Assembly: GCA_910586745.1 (NCBI GenBank)
Contig: CAJUJZ010000088.1
Coordinates: forward strand, 1 to 9,404
DNA: 9,404 bases
Source: an uncultured Mucispirillum sp.
GTDB lineage: Bacteria; Chrysiogenota; Deferribacteres; Deferribacterales; Mucispirillaceae
Reading direction: 5' to 3'
Positions within the stretch are counted from its first letter, which is position 1; each line of letters begins with the position of its first letter. Made by a program: the position numbers and the translations under genes. Under the pieces are notes generated by a model. It saw only the letters and a list, made by a program, of their open reading frames with translations. It made no database searches and had not been told where the DNA came from. Shown in pieces: positions 1-7,145 of this stretch.

Positions 1-19
1 ATTGAAGTTTATATATTTT

Positions 20-53
20 AGATACTTCGCTTATAAATCAAGCTCAGTATGAC
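20..53 (-). repeat. Dispersed intergenic repeat, copy 1
   Basis: This 34-nt copy matches positions 9323-9356 in the same orientation with two mismatches; the match extends to 18-55 against 9321-9358 (36 of 38). Read on the minus strand it has the form GTCATnnnGAGC, a variable middle, then GCGAA and a terminal TCT, the same frame as the copies at 9236-9271 and 9377-9402. It is non-coding and lies downstream of the leftward operon. It resembles REP-like intergenic elements, but the family assignment is inference. Confidence 0.75.
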
Positions 54-150
54 CTAATTTCGCTTAAATTCTTTTGCTGTATACATTATATGACTATTGT
101 CTCATTTGTATAAATTCAGATTTAATATATGATTAATCTTAATAATGCTG

Positions 151-171
151 CCTGCAATGTAATATTGCAGG
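151..171. other. Perfect hairpin in non-coding left flank
   Basis: An 8-bp perfect stem (CCTGCAAT at 151-158, ATTGCAGG at 164-171) encloses a 5-nt loop. It lies about 80 nt beyond the stop of the leftward operon. No T-run follows on either strand, so it is not a canonical intrinsic terminator, though it could stabilise the 3' end of the operon transcript. Apart from this hairpin, the next one and the repeat at 20-53, positions 1-247 show no gene I can support. Confidence 0.5.
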
Positions 172-222
172 ATTATATATCAAATATCTATAAATCTACC
201 GATTTTCCATATCCCCTTTATA

Positions 223-245
223 ATATATTGTATAATACAATATAT
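223..245 (-). terminator. AT-rich hairpin just after the operon stop codon
   Basis: A 10-bp stem (223-232 with 236-245) with a 3-nt loop begins 2 nt beyond the TAA of the leftward DUF285 gene. Its position is right for a transcription end. However, the stem is almost all A-T and is followed on the minus strand by TATTATAAAGG rather than a T-run, so efficient intrinsic termination is doubtful. Confidence 0.35.
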
Positions 246-247
246 AT

Positions 248-2308
248 TTACTTTATACCAAATATTTTCATATATTCTTTAGTTTTCTCTGAAGAAGAAC
301 CAAACATATCTTTCATACTTTCCAAATTTGGAACACTCCAATTATCAAGAGACTGATTAAACCTATAAGCACATAAAAACATAGACGACAAATATTTCAC
401 ATTAGATACATTCCATTTATCAAGTGGCTGGTTAAAATGTTTAGTCCAAGCAAACATACCATGCATATTTTCTACTTTTGATACATTCCAGCTATTAAGT
501 GGCTGGTTAAAGCTTGAAGCATTATTAAACATACAATACATATCTTTCACATTAGATACATCCCATTTATCAAGTGGTTGATTAAAATAATAAGCTTGCT
601 TAAACATTTTACTCATATTAGTAACTTTTGACACATCCCAGCTATTAAGTGGGTAGTTAAAAAAACGACATCCATAAAACATTCCTTCCATATTTTCTAC
701 ACTTGATACATTCCAGTTACTTATATTTTGATGAAATTGTTCACAACCAGCAAACATATAGCTCATATTTTTTACATGTGCCGTATCCCATTTATGTAAA
801 GGCTTGTTAAAAAAACGACATCCATAAAACATTCCTTCCATATTCTCTACATTAGATACATTCCAGTTATTTATATCAAATACCACATCAGTTGCTTTAT
901 AAAACATGTAGCTCATATCTTTTACATGTGCTGTATCCCACCCATCAGCACCTGTAAAATCTATGCCTTTAGAAATGGAGCTGCTATAAAAAAGCCCTGA
1001 TAAATCCGTTATCTCTGATATATCAATATCAAATAAAGCCACATCTTCATCATATACTAATGCAAAAAGTTGTAATCTTGTTACTGGTTTATATTTACCG
1101 TCTTTTTTCTCAGGTATATCAAGCCATTTCGGTTTTGCAGGGCAGTCAAACTGAGCATATTTAAACATAAAATAGTTATCCCACAGTTCAGTCTTTTCCG
1201 GTTTATAATATTTTAAATTAGTCTTATTATCAAACCCATATACTACCTTTTTATACTCATTGATAGTTATATCTTTTGGAGCAATGTGGTGGTAACCATA
1301 CATACAATATACATCTTCATTTTCATAATAATTAGTTTCCAATTCTTCACGATGCCCGATATTTGTTAATAAACTACTTATATTCCAGTTGTCAATATTC
1401 TGGTTAAATGATAATGCTCCATCAAACATTCTTCTCATATATTCAACATTAGTCGTATCCCACATACTAATATCCTGATTAAAACTCACAGCACCATAAA
1501 ACATAAAGCCCATGAGAGACACATTAGATACATTCCACTTATCTAACGGCTGGTTAAAACTTTCTGCATGGCGAAACATACTATTCATTCTGACAGCACT
1601 TGACACATCCCAGTTATTTATATTCTGGTTAAAAGATAATGCACCTGAAAACATACTGTCAAAATATTTTACACTGGATACATTCCAGCCGCTTATATCT
1701 TGATTAAAACTTTTAGCTCCAAAAAACATACCTGCCATATTTTCCACATTTGATACATCTAAGTTTTTTATCCAGTTATAAAGGTCATCGCTCCCTTCTT
1801 TCACTTTTTTAAAGTCAAAGCCTGCAAACATATAGCTCATATCTTTTACATGTTTTGTATCCCAAAGGTCTATTCCTTTAAAATCTTTTCTTTTTTTAGC
1901 AGATTTGAAAAGCTCTGAAAAATCATCTATTTTACTAATATCAAGGGAGCCTAAATACACAGTATCATCCTTTAACATCTTTATTAAATCTTTTTTATTT
2001 TTAACTTTTTGTTTATTTTCTATCTGCTTACTTTCAACATTGTATCCGTATGTAGTCAATATACTTTTAAGTTCATAACCTTTCATATAAAGAAATAACA
2101 TTTTATATATACGATACTGATTTGTATGCTCAATAGTGGTATCATTTAATAATGCTTTATTCTTTTTGCTCTGCTTTTCAAACTCTTTTAAAATTTTATC
2201 AGCTTCTGAAACAATATCTTTTGTAACTTCAACTCCAGATTTCAATAAATTAACAATTTCATCAATATTAGAGCTGATAACAGCATTTAATAAATTTTCT
2301 TGACTCAT
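248..2308 (-). CDS. DUF285/BspA-type 25-residue repeat protein, no signal peptide
   Basis: This 686-aa protein belongs to the DUF285 family (Pfam DUF285; the 26-residue bacterial surface protein repeat), recognised from recurring units of the form W-[DN]-V-S-N-V-x-x-M-x-x-M-F followed by F-N-Q-x-L. Residues 1-90 form a helical N-terminus whose start (NLLNAV..EIVNLLKSGVEV) resembles one ankyrin unit. Residues 103-133 form a cap (KNKKDLIKML..LDISKIDDFSELF), followed by about seven repeats at 149-310. A long insert (311-404) and a second cap (405-440) lead to about nine repeats at 457-670. There is no signal peptide, lipobox or membrane segment, although many relatives are surface lipoproteins. 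It is the second gene of an operon: the ATG at 2308 is preceded by AAGGGG, which overlaps the upstream stop, suggesting translational coupling. The gene at 4873-6915 is a paralogue with the same layout. Such repeats usually mediate binding; the partner is unknown. Confidence 0.9.
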   Translation of the reverse strand: MSQENLLNAVISSNIDEIVNLLKSGVEVTKDIVSEADKILKEFEKQSKKNKALLNDTTIEHTNQYRIYKMLFLYMKGYELKSILTTYGYNVESKQIENKQKVKNKKDLIKMLKDDTVYLGSLDISKIDDFSELFKSAKKRKDFKGIDLWDTKHVKDMSYMFAGFDFKKVKEGSDDLYNWIKNLDVSNVENMAGMFFGAKSFNQDISGWNVSSVKYFDSMFSGALSFNQNINNWDVSSAVRMNSMFRHAESFNQPLDKWNVSNVSLMGFMFYGAVSFNQDISMWDTTNVEYMRRMFDGALSFNQNIDNWNISSLLTNIGHREELETNYYENEDVYCMYGYHHIAPKDITINEYKKVVYGFDNKTNLKYYKPEKTELWDNYFMFKYAQFDCPAKPKWLDIPEKKDGKYKPVTRLQLFALVYDEDVALFDIDISEITDLSGLFYSSSISKGIDFTGADGWDTAHVKDMSYMFYKATDVVFDINNWNVSNVENMEGMFYGCRFFNKPLHKWDTAHVKNMSYMFAGCEQFHQNISNWNVSSVENMEGMFYGCRFFNYPLNSWDVSKVTNMSKMFKQAYYFNQPLDKWDVSNVKDMYCMFNNASSFNQPLNSWNVSKVENMHGMFAWTKHFNQPLDKWNVSNVKYLSSMFLCAYRFNQSLDNWSVPNLESMKDMFGSSSEKTKEYMKIFGIK
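656..727 (-). repeat. Intragenic direct repeat (first copy; second at 806-877)
   Basis: Positions 656-727 and 806-877 are the same sequence with four mismatches, including 39 identical nt (656-694 and 806-844). They are 150 nt apart, exactly 50 codons or two DUF285 repeat units, so the reading frame is preserved. The encoded segments share VENMEGMFYGCRFFN (residues 488-500 and 538-550). The other repeats in the gene are much more diverged, which points to a recent two-unit duplication or gene conversion. Confidence 0.85.
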
Positions 2309-2316
2309 ACCTTTAA

Positions 2317-2322
2317 CCCCTT
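2317..2322 (-). promoter_or_regulatory. Ribosome binding site overlapping the upstream stop codon
   Basis: AAGGGG on the minus strand lies 8 nt before the ATG at 2308. Its first two bases belong to the TAA stop (2323-2321) of the preceding gene. Ribosomes finishing the 761-aa protein would therefore sit on the start signal of the DUF285 protein, which supports coupled, roughly matched production of the two. Confidence 0.7.
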
Positions 2323-4606
2323 ATAATTCTATCATTCTATTACCCTGCATAATAGAATTTATCATTTCTTTAATATTATCAGTAATCCACTTATTATTAT
2401 TTTTATAAACACAACTTTTATATGCTAAAACATTTAATTCATCATCACATTCTTCAACTATAAATATTTCACATACAGGCTCTTTACAGCTAAGCAATGC
2501 TTTTTTAGCATCAAGCTCTATGGATTCTAATGATGTTATCCTGTTATCCCCATGAGTATAAACACTGGAAATTAGTGCAAGATTAACCATATTATATAAG
2601 CTGTATATGGTTCTTTTTGATATTACTTCTTCTATCTCTTCATCTGATAAATATTCTTTATCCGCTGCATAATAGTTTCTATTATTCATAGAATATGCTC
2701 CAAATAATAAAGTATAGTAAAGTTTTATAGTTATATCAAATTTATTTATAAATTCAGCATCCACACTATCTACAATCATAAGTGAATATATAATATCTCT
2801 AAAATTAAATACTTCAAACACACCATCTTTTTTGACTATATTATCAGAAGCAAATCCTATAACTTTTTCATTGTTATCAGAAAAATAATAAGGGGTCAAC
2901 ATTACAATCTTTATATTGCTGTCTTCATCTATCAATAATGATAAAAACTCCCTTGTTCTTGTTAAGATTATAGTTTCTTCATCTATCTTAATATTTGTTT
3001 CATCTTCATTTGAAATAATATGTGCTTCATATAAAAGAATATTTATCATATTATCTAAAATCTTTTCTGCTTTATTATTATATGATATAAGCTCCTGTTT
3101 TGTTAATTTAAAAAACTCATCATAATTAAGCTGAAAAAGGTTCATATAAGCATTTGCTTTTACTCTTTGCAGCTTTGTTATATCTGCCTGCATATCAGCA
3201 TCTATAAAACCAAGACTACCCATTTTCTCCATTATTTCTCTGTGAATTTTTTCTGCATTTAGTGGATTTGCCTGTATTTCTGCCATTTTTTCCTGTATAT
3301 AAGACGACATAGCATCATGTTTCGCTTCTTCTATTACTCTTCTACTCTCGTATGCTTCATTATCTTCTTCATCACATTCATCTTCTTCATCATAATCTTC
3401 ATCATTGTCCTCATTATCGCTTTCAATATCATCTTCAATATTATCATAGCTTGTAAGGTATATATATTCTAATTCGCTTTCATCTTCAAATATCCACTCA
3501 TACTCATCATGTTCTAATTCGCCAGTAAAGACATCTTTATAAAGATTTACATACATTTTTGATATATCTTGTATCATATTATATGCTGGCAGATATTCTG
3601 GCAAATCATCATATATATCCTCCAAACTTTTAACTGTAATAAATATTTTACTGCTGTATTCATTTATGCTTACTATCAATAATATAAGAAATTTCAATAA
3701 ATAATATAATGTGGCATCATCTTCGTTATTTTTATCATGGTGCAAATGTATTAATATCTCTCTTCTATGTTCTTCTAAAAATTTCTTATCTATATTAGCT
3801 AAACCAAATTCTACCGGATCTTTAAGATAGTTTTGTAAAAATATTACTGCTTCATAAAGTTTATCATATAAAACACTATATTCTCCAACTAAATATTTAT
3901 TTTTTTCTATTTTAAAATCCATTACCCACTTTTCAATATTATCATCATCTATGTTTAAAATATTCCTGTTATGGATAAAATCTTCATCTATTCCGCTGCG
4001 GTAATATATGTTAGGAATACCATCTATGCTTTCTTCATAGTTTTCATACTCTTTGCTTTCAAAATACATCTTTTTATATACTTCAACTACTTCTAGTAAT
4101 AAATCATGCAAAGGAAACCATTTAGGAACAAGGCTGGTAGTGTATTTTTTAACTGTAAATATATCAAGATATGCATCATCACTATACTCATTTACTTCTT
4201 CTAAAATTGATGTTAAAAATTTTAATACTTGATAAAGATATGCTGTGCTTTTTGTGCGAATATGAGCAACATTATGAAAATATGTTAAAATCTCTATTTT
4301 TTTATCCATATTATCTAAAAGATTTTTATCAACCTGAGATAAGCCAAATGCAACAGGGTCTTTTAAAAACTTCTGCATATATATAATAGTGCCATGTATT
4401 TTATCAAAAGCTGCTTTTTCATCCCCTGATAAATGTTTATTTTCTTTAAGTGTAAAATGTAGCAGCTTCTCCCGTGGTGTAAGCTCTCCTTTTTTATGGG
4501 AAAACAGATTATCAAAAGCTTCATTACTATTCATTTCACTGCTGCCCTTTTGGCTGTATCTTTCTTCAAACTTCTTTTTTACTCTATCCCAAAATATATT
4601 TGACAT
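2321..4606 (-). CDS. Unknown protein with duplicated helical domain and acidic tract
   Basis: I do not recognise this 761-aa family. Residues 67-182 and 247-360 are clear internal duplicates: FDKIHGTIIYMQKFLKDPV with FGL.QVDK matches YDKLYEAVIFLQNYLKDPV with FGL.NIDK, and LYQVLKFLTSILEEVNEYS matches LYYLLKFLILLIVSINEYS. Both copies are predicted mostly helical. Residues 387-418 are almost entirely Asp/Glu, a probable disordered linker. The C-terminal part (420-761) begins with a likely helix or coiled coil and continues as a mixed domain with no motif I can name. There is no signal peptide or convincing membrane span. The ATG at 4606 is chosen because AGGGGGAG lies just upstream; an in-frame ATG at 4693 would add a 29-residue hydrophobic stretch that has no ribosome site and contains the proposed promoter. 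It is the first gene of an operon with the DUF285 gene 12 nt downstream, so the products probably act together. Confidence 0.85.
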   Translation of the reverse strand: MSNIFWDRVKKKFEERYSQKGSSEMNSNEAFDNLFSHKKGELTPREKLLHFTLKENKHLSGDEKAAFDKIHGTIIYMQKFLKDPVAFGLSQVDKNLLDNMDKKIEILTYFHNVAHIRTKSTAYLYQVLKFLTSILEEVNEYSDDAYLDIFTVKKYTTSLVPKWFPLHDLLLEVVEVYKKMYFESKEYENYEESIDGIPNIYYRSGIDEDFIHNRNILNIDDDNIEKWVMDFKIEKNKYLVGEYSVLYDKLYEAVIFLQNYLKDPVEFGLANIDKKFLEEHRREILIHLHHDKNNEDDATLYYLLKFLILLIVSINEYSSKIFITVKSLEDIYDDLPEYLPAYNMIQDISKMYVNLYKDVFTGELEHDEYEWIFEDESELEYIYLTSYDNIEDDIESDNEDNDEDYDEEDECDEEDNEAYESRRVIEEAKHDAMSSYIQEKMAEIQANPLNAEKIHREIMEKMGSLGFIDADMQADITKLQRVKANAYMNLFQLNYDEFFKLTKQELISYNNKAEKILDNMINILLYEAHIISNEDETNIKIDEETIILTRTREFLSLLIDEDSNIKIVMLTPYYFSDNNEKVIGFASDNIVKKDGVFEVFNFRDIIYSLMIVDSVDAEFINKFDITIKLYYTLLFGAYSMNNRNYYAADKEYLSDEEIEEVISKRTIYSLYNMVNLALISSVYTHGDNRITSLESIELDAKKALLSCKEPVCEIFIVEECDDELNVLAYKSCVYKNNNKWITDNIKEMINSIMQGNRMIEL

Positions 4607-4653
4607 AATACTCCCCCTGTAAATCAATATATAATAATTTCGCAGTTTATAAA

Positions 4654-4682
4654 ATATTAAATTAAATTGTAATATTTGTAAA
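4654..4682 (-). promoter_or_regulatory. Predicted sigma70-type promoter for the leftward operon
   Basis: On the minus strand, TTTACA (4682-4677) and TAATAT (4659-4654) are separated by 17 nt. Transcription would start near 4647, giving a leader of about 40 nt that ends in the ribosome site AGGGGGAG (4618-4611) before the ATG at 4606. The -35 matches five of six consensus bases and the -10 four of six, in very AT-rich DNA where chance matches are common. Confidence 0.45.
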
Positions 4683-4776
4683 CACATAATCATATTTACA
4701 GTATATTATATTCCAGCCACAATATACCATTGTCATAATGCACAGTCTCAATATTCAATAAATTATAAATATCATA

Positions 4777-4798
4777 TTTTTTAATTTAATTTAAAAAA
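4777..4798. promoter_or_regulatory. A/T-only dyad upstream of the rightward promoter
   Basis: TTTTTTAA (4777-4784) and TTAAAAAA (4791-4798) form an 8-bp inverted repeat that ends 6 nt before the -35 box at 4805. Its position and A-tract composition would fit an UP element, a bent-DNA segment or a nucleoid-protein site. None of these is demonstrated by sequence alone. It lies between the two divergent promoters, so it could influence both. Confidence 0.3.
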
Positions 4799-4804
4799 AA
4801 CTAT

Positions 4805-4834
4805 TTGACAAAAATTTATAATAATTCATAATAT
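4805..4834 (+). promoter_or_regulatory. Predicted sigma70-type promoter for the rightward DUF285 gene
   Basis: A perfect TTGACA (4805-4810) is followed by CATAAT at 4827-4832 with a 16-nt spacer, or TAATAT at 4829-4834 with an 18-nt spacer. Transcription would begin around 4840, leaving a leader of about 30 nt that contains AAGGGAG at 4861-4867, 5 nt before the ATG. The perfect -35 box makes this the stronger-looking of the two divergent promoters. Confidence 0.65.
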
Positions 4835-4872
4835 ATTTAATTATTCCTATATTTTATATTAAGGGAGATTAT

Positions 4873-6915
4873 ATGAGTAATAGAGAATTGCAGGCAAGAC
4901 TGGAGCAGGCTGTAAGTAATCATGATGTTGATTTAGTAATTCAGGCTATTAGAGATGGTGCTGAAGTAGATGATGGTATTGTATTGCAGGCTGAAAGTGC
5001 TTTACAAGATTTAGAAATAGAATATGCTGATGATACAGCTCTTTATGCAGGTAGAACTGCAAAAAATTCAGACATAGATTATATATACAGGATAGTATCA
5101 AGATATGCAAAGGGGCAAAAACTTGATACTATCATTAACAGTATGTTTAACAGAAAAACAAAATCTCTAAAAAGTAAAGGTGTAATAATTACTCCTAAAA
5201 ATAAAAAAGAATTAAAGAAACTTATAACTCTTAAAAGACAATATTTAGGTGATATTGATATTTCCGAAATCAAAGACTTATCTGGCTTGTTTGAGGACAT
5301 GCATAAGACAAAAACGATGAGATTAGATTATAATGATGATTACGATAATGTTTTTAAGTATGATGAAGTATGCAGAACAGATTATGGCGGCATAGACCGC
5401 TGGGATACAAGCCATGTAGAATATATGAACAGTATGTTTTATGGATTTGATTTTAGCGAGATTAGCGATGATAGTCCGCTTTTTAAATGGATAAGCAGTT
5501 TAGATGTATCAAATGTAAAAGATATGGGATATATGTTTGCAGATTCAAAAGATTTTAATGTGGATATAAGTGACTGGGATACATCAAATGTTATAAATAT
5601 GAGTTATATGTTTAAAAATGCATCAAAATTTAATCAAGATATAGGCTCATGGAACACTTCAAATGTATTATGTATGGTTGGAATGTTTGACGGAGCAGAA
5701 AGCTTTAAACAAAATATAGATAACTGGGATACCAGCAGCATAAATAAAGATTATAGAACATCCAATGAAAAAATGTTTAATTTTATAGATTACAGGAAAT
5801 TATGCAACTATACACAATTTAAAAACTGTCCTACTGTTCCTGCATGGATAAAAACTCCAGAAAAAGAAAATGGCAAATATATACCTAAAACTAAAATGGA
5901 ATTAATGATGCTTGTCAGGGATAAAAATGTGTCATTAGCAGATATTGATATTTCCAATATTAATGATTTATCAATTTTATTTCTTCACTGTAACAGGAAT
6001 TTTGATGGATTAGAAACATGGGATACAAGTCATGTAGAAAATATGAGCCACATGTTTGCTTTTAGCAGTAACTTTAACCATGATATTAGTATGTGGAATA
6101 CATCAAAAGTAAAATATATGGATGGCATGTTTCAAGAAACTGCTTTTAACCAAAATATAAACAACTGGGATATATCAAATGTAAAAGATATAAATGAAAT
6201 GTTTAGCAATGCTAGAGAATTTAATCAACCCTTAGATAAGTGGGATACTTCAAATATAGAAAATATGTATGGATTATTTTGGGCTGCTAAAAAATTTAAC
6301 CATGATATTAATTCTTGGAATACTTCAAAAGTAAAAAATATGTCAAGAATGTTTCAAAGCATGTCTTTTAATCAGCCACTAAATAATTGGAATACCAGTA
6401 AAGTTACTAATATGGAATCAATGTTTAAAAATAATAAAGATTTTAACCAAAATATCAGCAGCTGGAATGTATCTAAAGTAACAAACTTTAAAGGTATGTT
6501 TAACAATGCAGCTTCATTCAACCAGCCGCTTAATGACTGGGACATATCAAATGCCACATCTTTAAAAGAAATGTTTTATGAAACTAAATCTTTTAACCAG
6601 CCATTAAATAATTGGAATACTTCAAAAGTAAAAAATATGCATAGTTTATTTTACAAAGCAGAAAGTTTTAATCAATATATTGGCGACTGGGATGTATCAA
6701 AGGTTACAGATATGAGTTCTATGTTTAATGATGCAAGCAGTTTTAATCAAGATTTAAGCAACTGGAAACCAAAAAGTATAAAAAAATTGAGTTGGTTTTT
6801 AGAAAATGCAAAAACATTTAGATATAACCTTAATAGCTGGGATATAGAAAAAGGCAGTGTAGAAGTATATTGTATGCTTGATGGCACAAAAATACCAAAA
6901 CCGAAATGGTATTGA
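4873..6915 (+). CDS. DUF285/BspA-type repeat protein, paralogue of the leftward one
   Basis: This 680-aa protein has the same plan as the 248-2308 product. Its helical N-terminus (1-100) has an ankyrin-like start (LEQAV..HDVDLVIQAIRDGAEVDDG). A cap module follows at 108-140 (KNKKELKKLI..LGDIDISEIKDLSGLF), then about five repeats at 174-290. A linker (291-336, with NCPTVPAWI) and a second cap (338-370) precede about twelve repeats at 380-660 of the type W-[DN]-T-S-K-V-x-N-M-x-x-M-F and F-N-Q-P-L-N-x-W. It ends in a short PKPKWY tail. There is no signal peptide, lipobox, sorting motif or membrane segment, so a surface location like that of BspA relatives is not supported. The start is fixed by AAGGGAG 5 nt before the ATG. 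It is transcribed alone, head-to-head with the two-gene operon. The paralogues differ mainly in insert length (longer in the leftward gene) and repeat number. Function unknown; protein binding is the likeliest role. Confidence 0.9.
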   Translation: MSNRELQARLEQAVSNHDVDLVIQAIRDGAEVDDGIVLQAESALQDLEIEYADDTALYAGRTAKNSDIDYIYRIVSRYAKGQKLDTIINSMFNRKTKSLKSKGVIITPKNKKELKKLITLKRQYLGDIDISEIKDLSGLFEDMHKTKTMRLDYNDDYDNVFKYDEVCRTDYGGIDRWDTSHVEYMNSMFYGFDFSEISDDSPLFKWISSLDVSNVKDMGYMFADSKDFNVDISDWDTSNVINMSYMFKNASKFNQDIGSWNTSNVLCMVGMFDGAESFKQNIDNWDTSSINKDYRTSNEKMFNFIDYRKLCNYTQFKNCPTVPAWIKTPEKENGKYIPKTKMELMMLVRDKNVSLADIDISNINDLSILFLHCNRNFDGLETWDTSHVENMSHMFAFSSNFNHDISMWNTSKVKYMDGMFQETAFNQNINNWDISNVKDINEMFSNAREFNQPLDKWDTSNIENMYGLFWAAKKFNHDINSWNTSKVKNMSRMFQSMSFNQPLNNWNTSKVTNMESMFKNNKDFNQNISSWNVSKVTNFKGMFNNAASFNQPLNDWDISNATSLKEMFYETKSFNQPLNNWNTSKVKNMHSLFYKAESFNQYIGDWDVSKVTDMSSMFNDASSFNQDLSNWKPKSIKKLSWFLENAKTFRYNLNSWDIEKGSVEVYCMLDGTKIPKPKWY

Positions 6916-7012
6916 TCCAGACAATCCTTGGATTAATAAATAATCTATCTAATAATATGAAATATATAGGTTGACACAATCAGCACATTAACTTGTATAT
7001 AGAAAAAATCAC

Positions 7013-7035
7013 AACTACCCGTTAAACGGGTAGTT
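7013..7035. repeat. Subterminal hairpin at the IS right end
   Basis: AACTACCCG (7013-7021) and CGGGTAGTT (7027-7035) form a perfect 9-bp stem with loop TTAAA. It lies at the end of the element distal to the transposase. On the minus strand it is followed by GTGATTTTTT, so it may also weakly terminate tnpA transcription. In this family such hairpins are the sites recognised by the Y1 transposase; cleavage would be expected a few nt outside the stem. Confidence 0.8.
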
Positions 7036-7145
7036 TGCTCTTTGGCTGTAAGCCACTATCACTTGCAGCTTCTATTGGTGCTGACTTGTTCAAGTCACAT
7101 TGCAGTTATTACTATTTTATCACTGACAGTGATATTTTTTACCAG
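7036..7145 (-). other. Hairpin-rich 3' region of the IS, possible structured RNA
   Basis: Between the tnpA stop and the terminal palindrome lie three further perfect hairpins: 7043-7047 with 7051-7055 (loop GTA), 7082-7088 with 7091-7097, and 7118-7124 with 7128-7134 (loop GAC, followed on the plus strand by six T). The last codons of tnpA form another at 7148-7154 with 7156-7162. No ORF explains this segment. Either a structured 3' UTR or non-coding RNA, or DNA-level hairpins used in transposition, could explain it. The remaining DNA from 6916 to 7012, after the rightward DUF285 gene, shows no gene or clear terminator. Confidence 0.45.

Noticed and set aside
149..2308. Regular spacing of similar segments suggesting a CRISPR-like or tandem DNA array.
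   Set aside because: The period is about 75 nt, is in frame with the protein, and the units diverge at the DNA level; it reflects protein repeats.
4607..4693. A longer start for the 761-aa protein (ATG at 4693) whose first residues, MIMCLQILQFNLIFYKL, look like a signal or membrane segment.
   Set aside because: No ribosome site precedes it, the extension covers the proposed promoter, and the internal ATG at 4606 has a strong AGGGGGAG site at good spacing.
6372..6557. An open frame on the minus strand inside the rightward DUF285 gene; similar ones at 1512-1703 (plus strand) and elsewhere.
   Set aside because: They are antisense shadows made by the periodic DUF285 repeats, with no ribosome site or recognisable protein.
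7118..7140. Hairpin followed by six T as a terminator for the rightward DUF285 gene.
   Set aside because: It lies about 200 nt beyond that gene's stop and inside the insertion element; a role for the element itself is likelier, though it could stop read-through.
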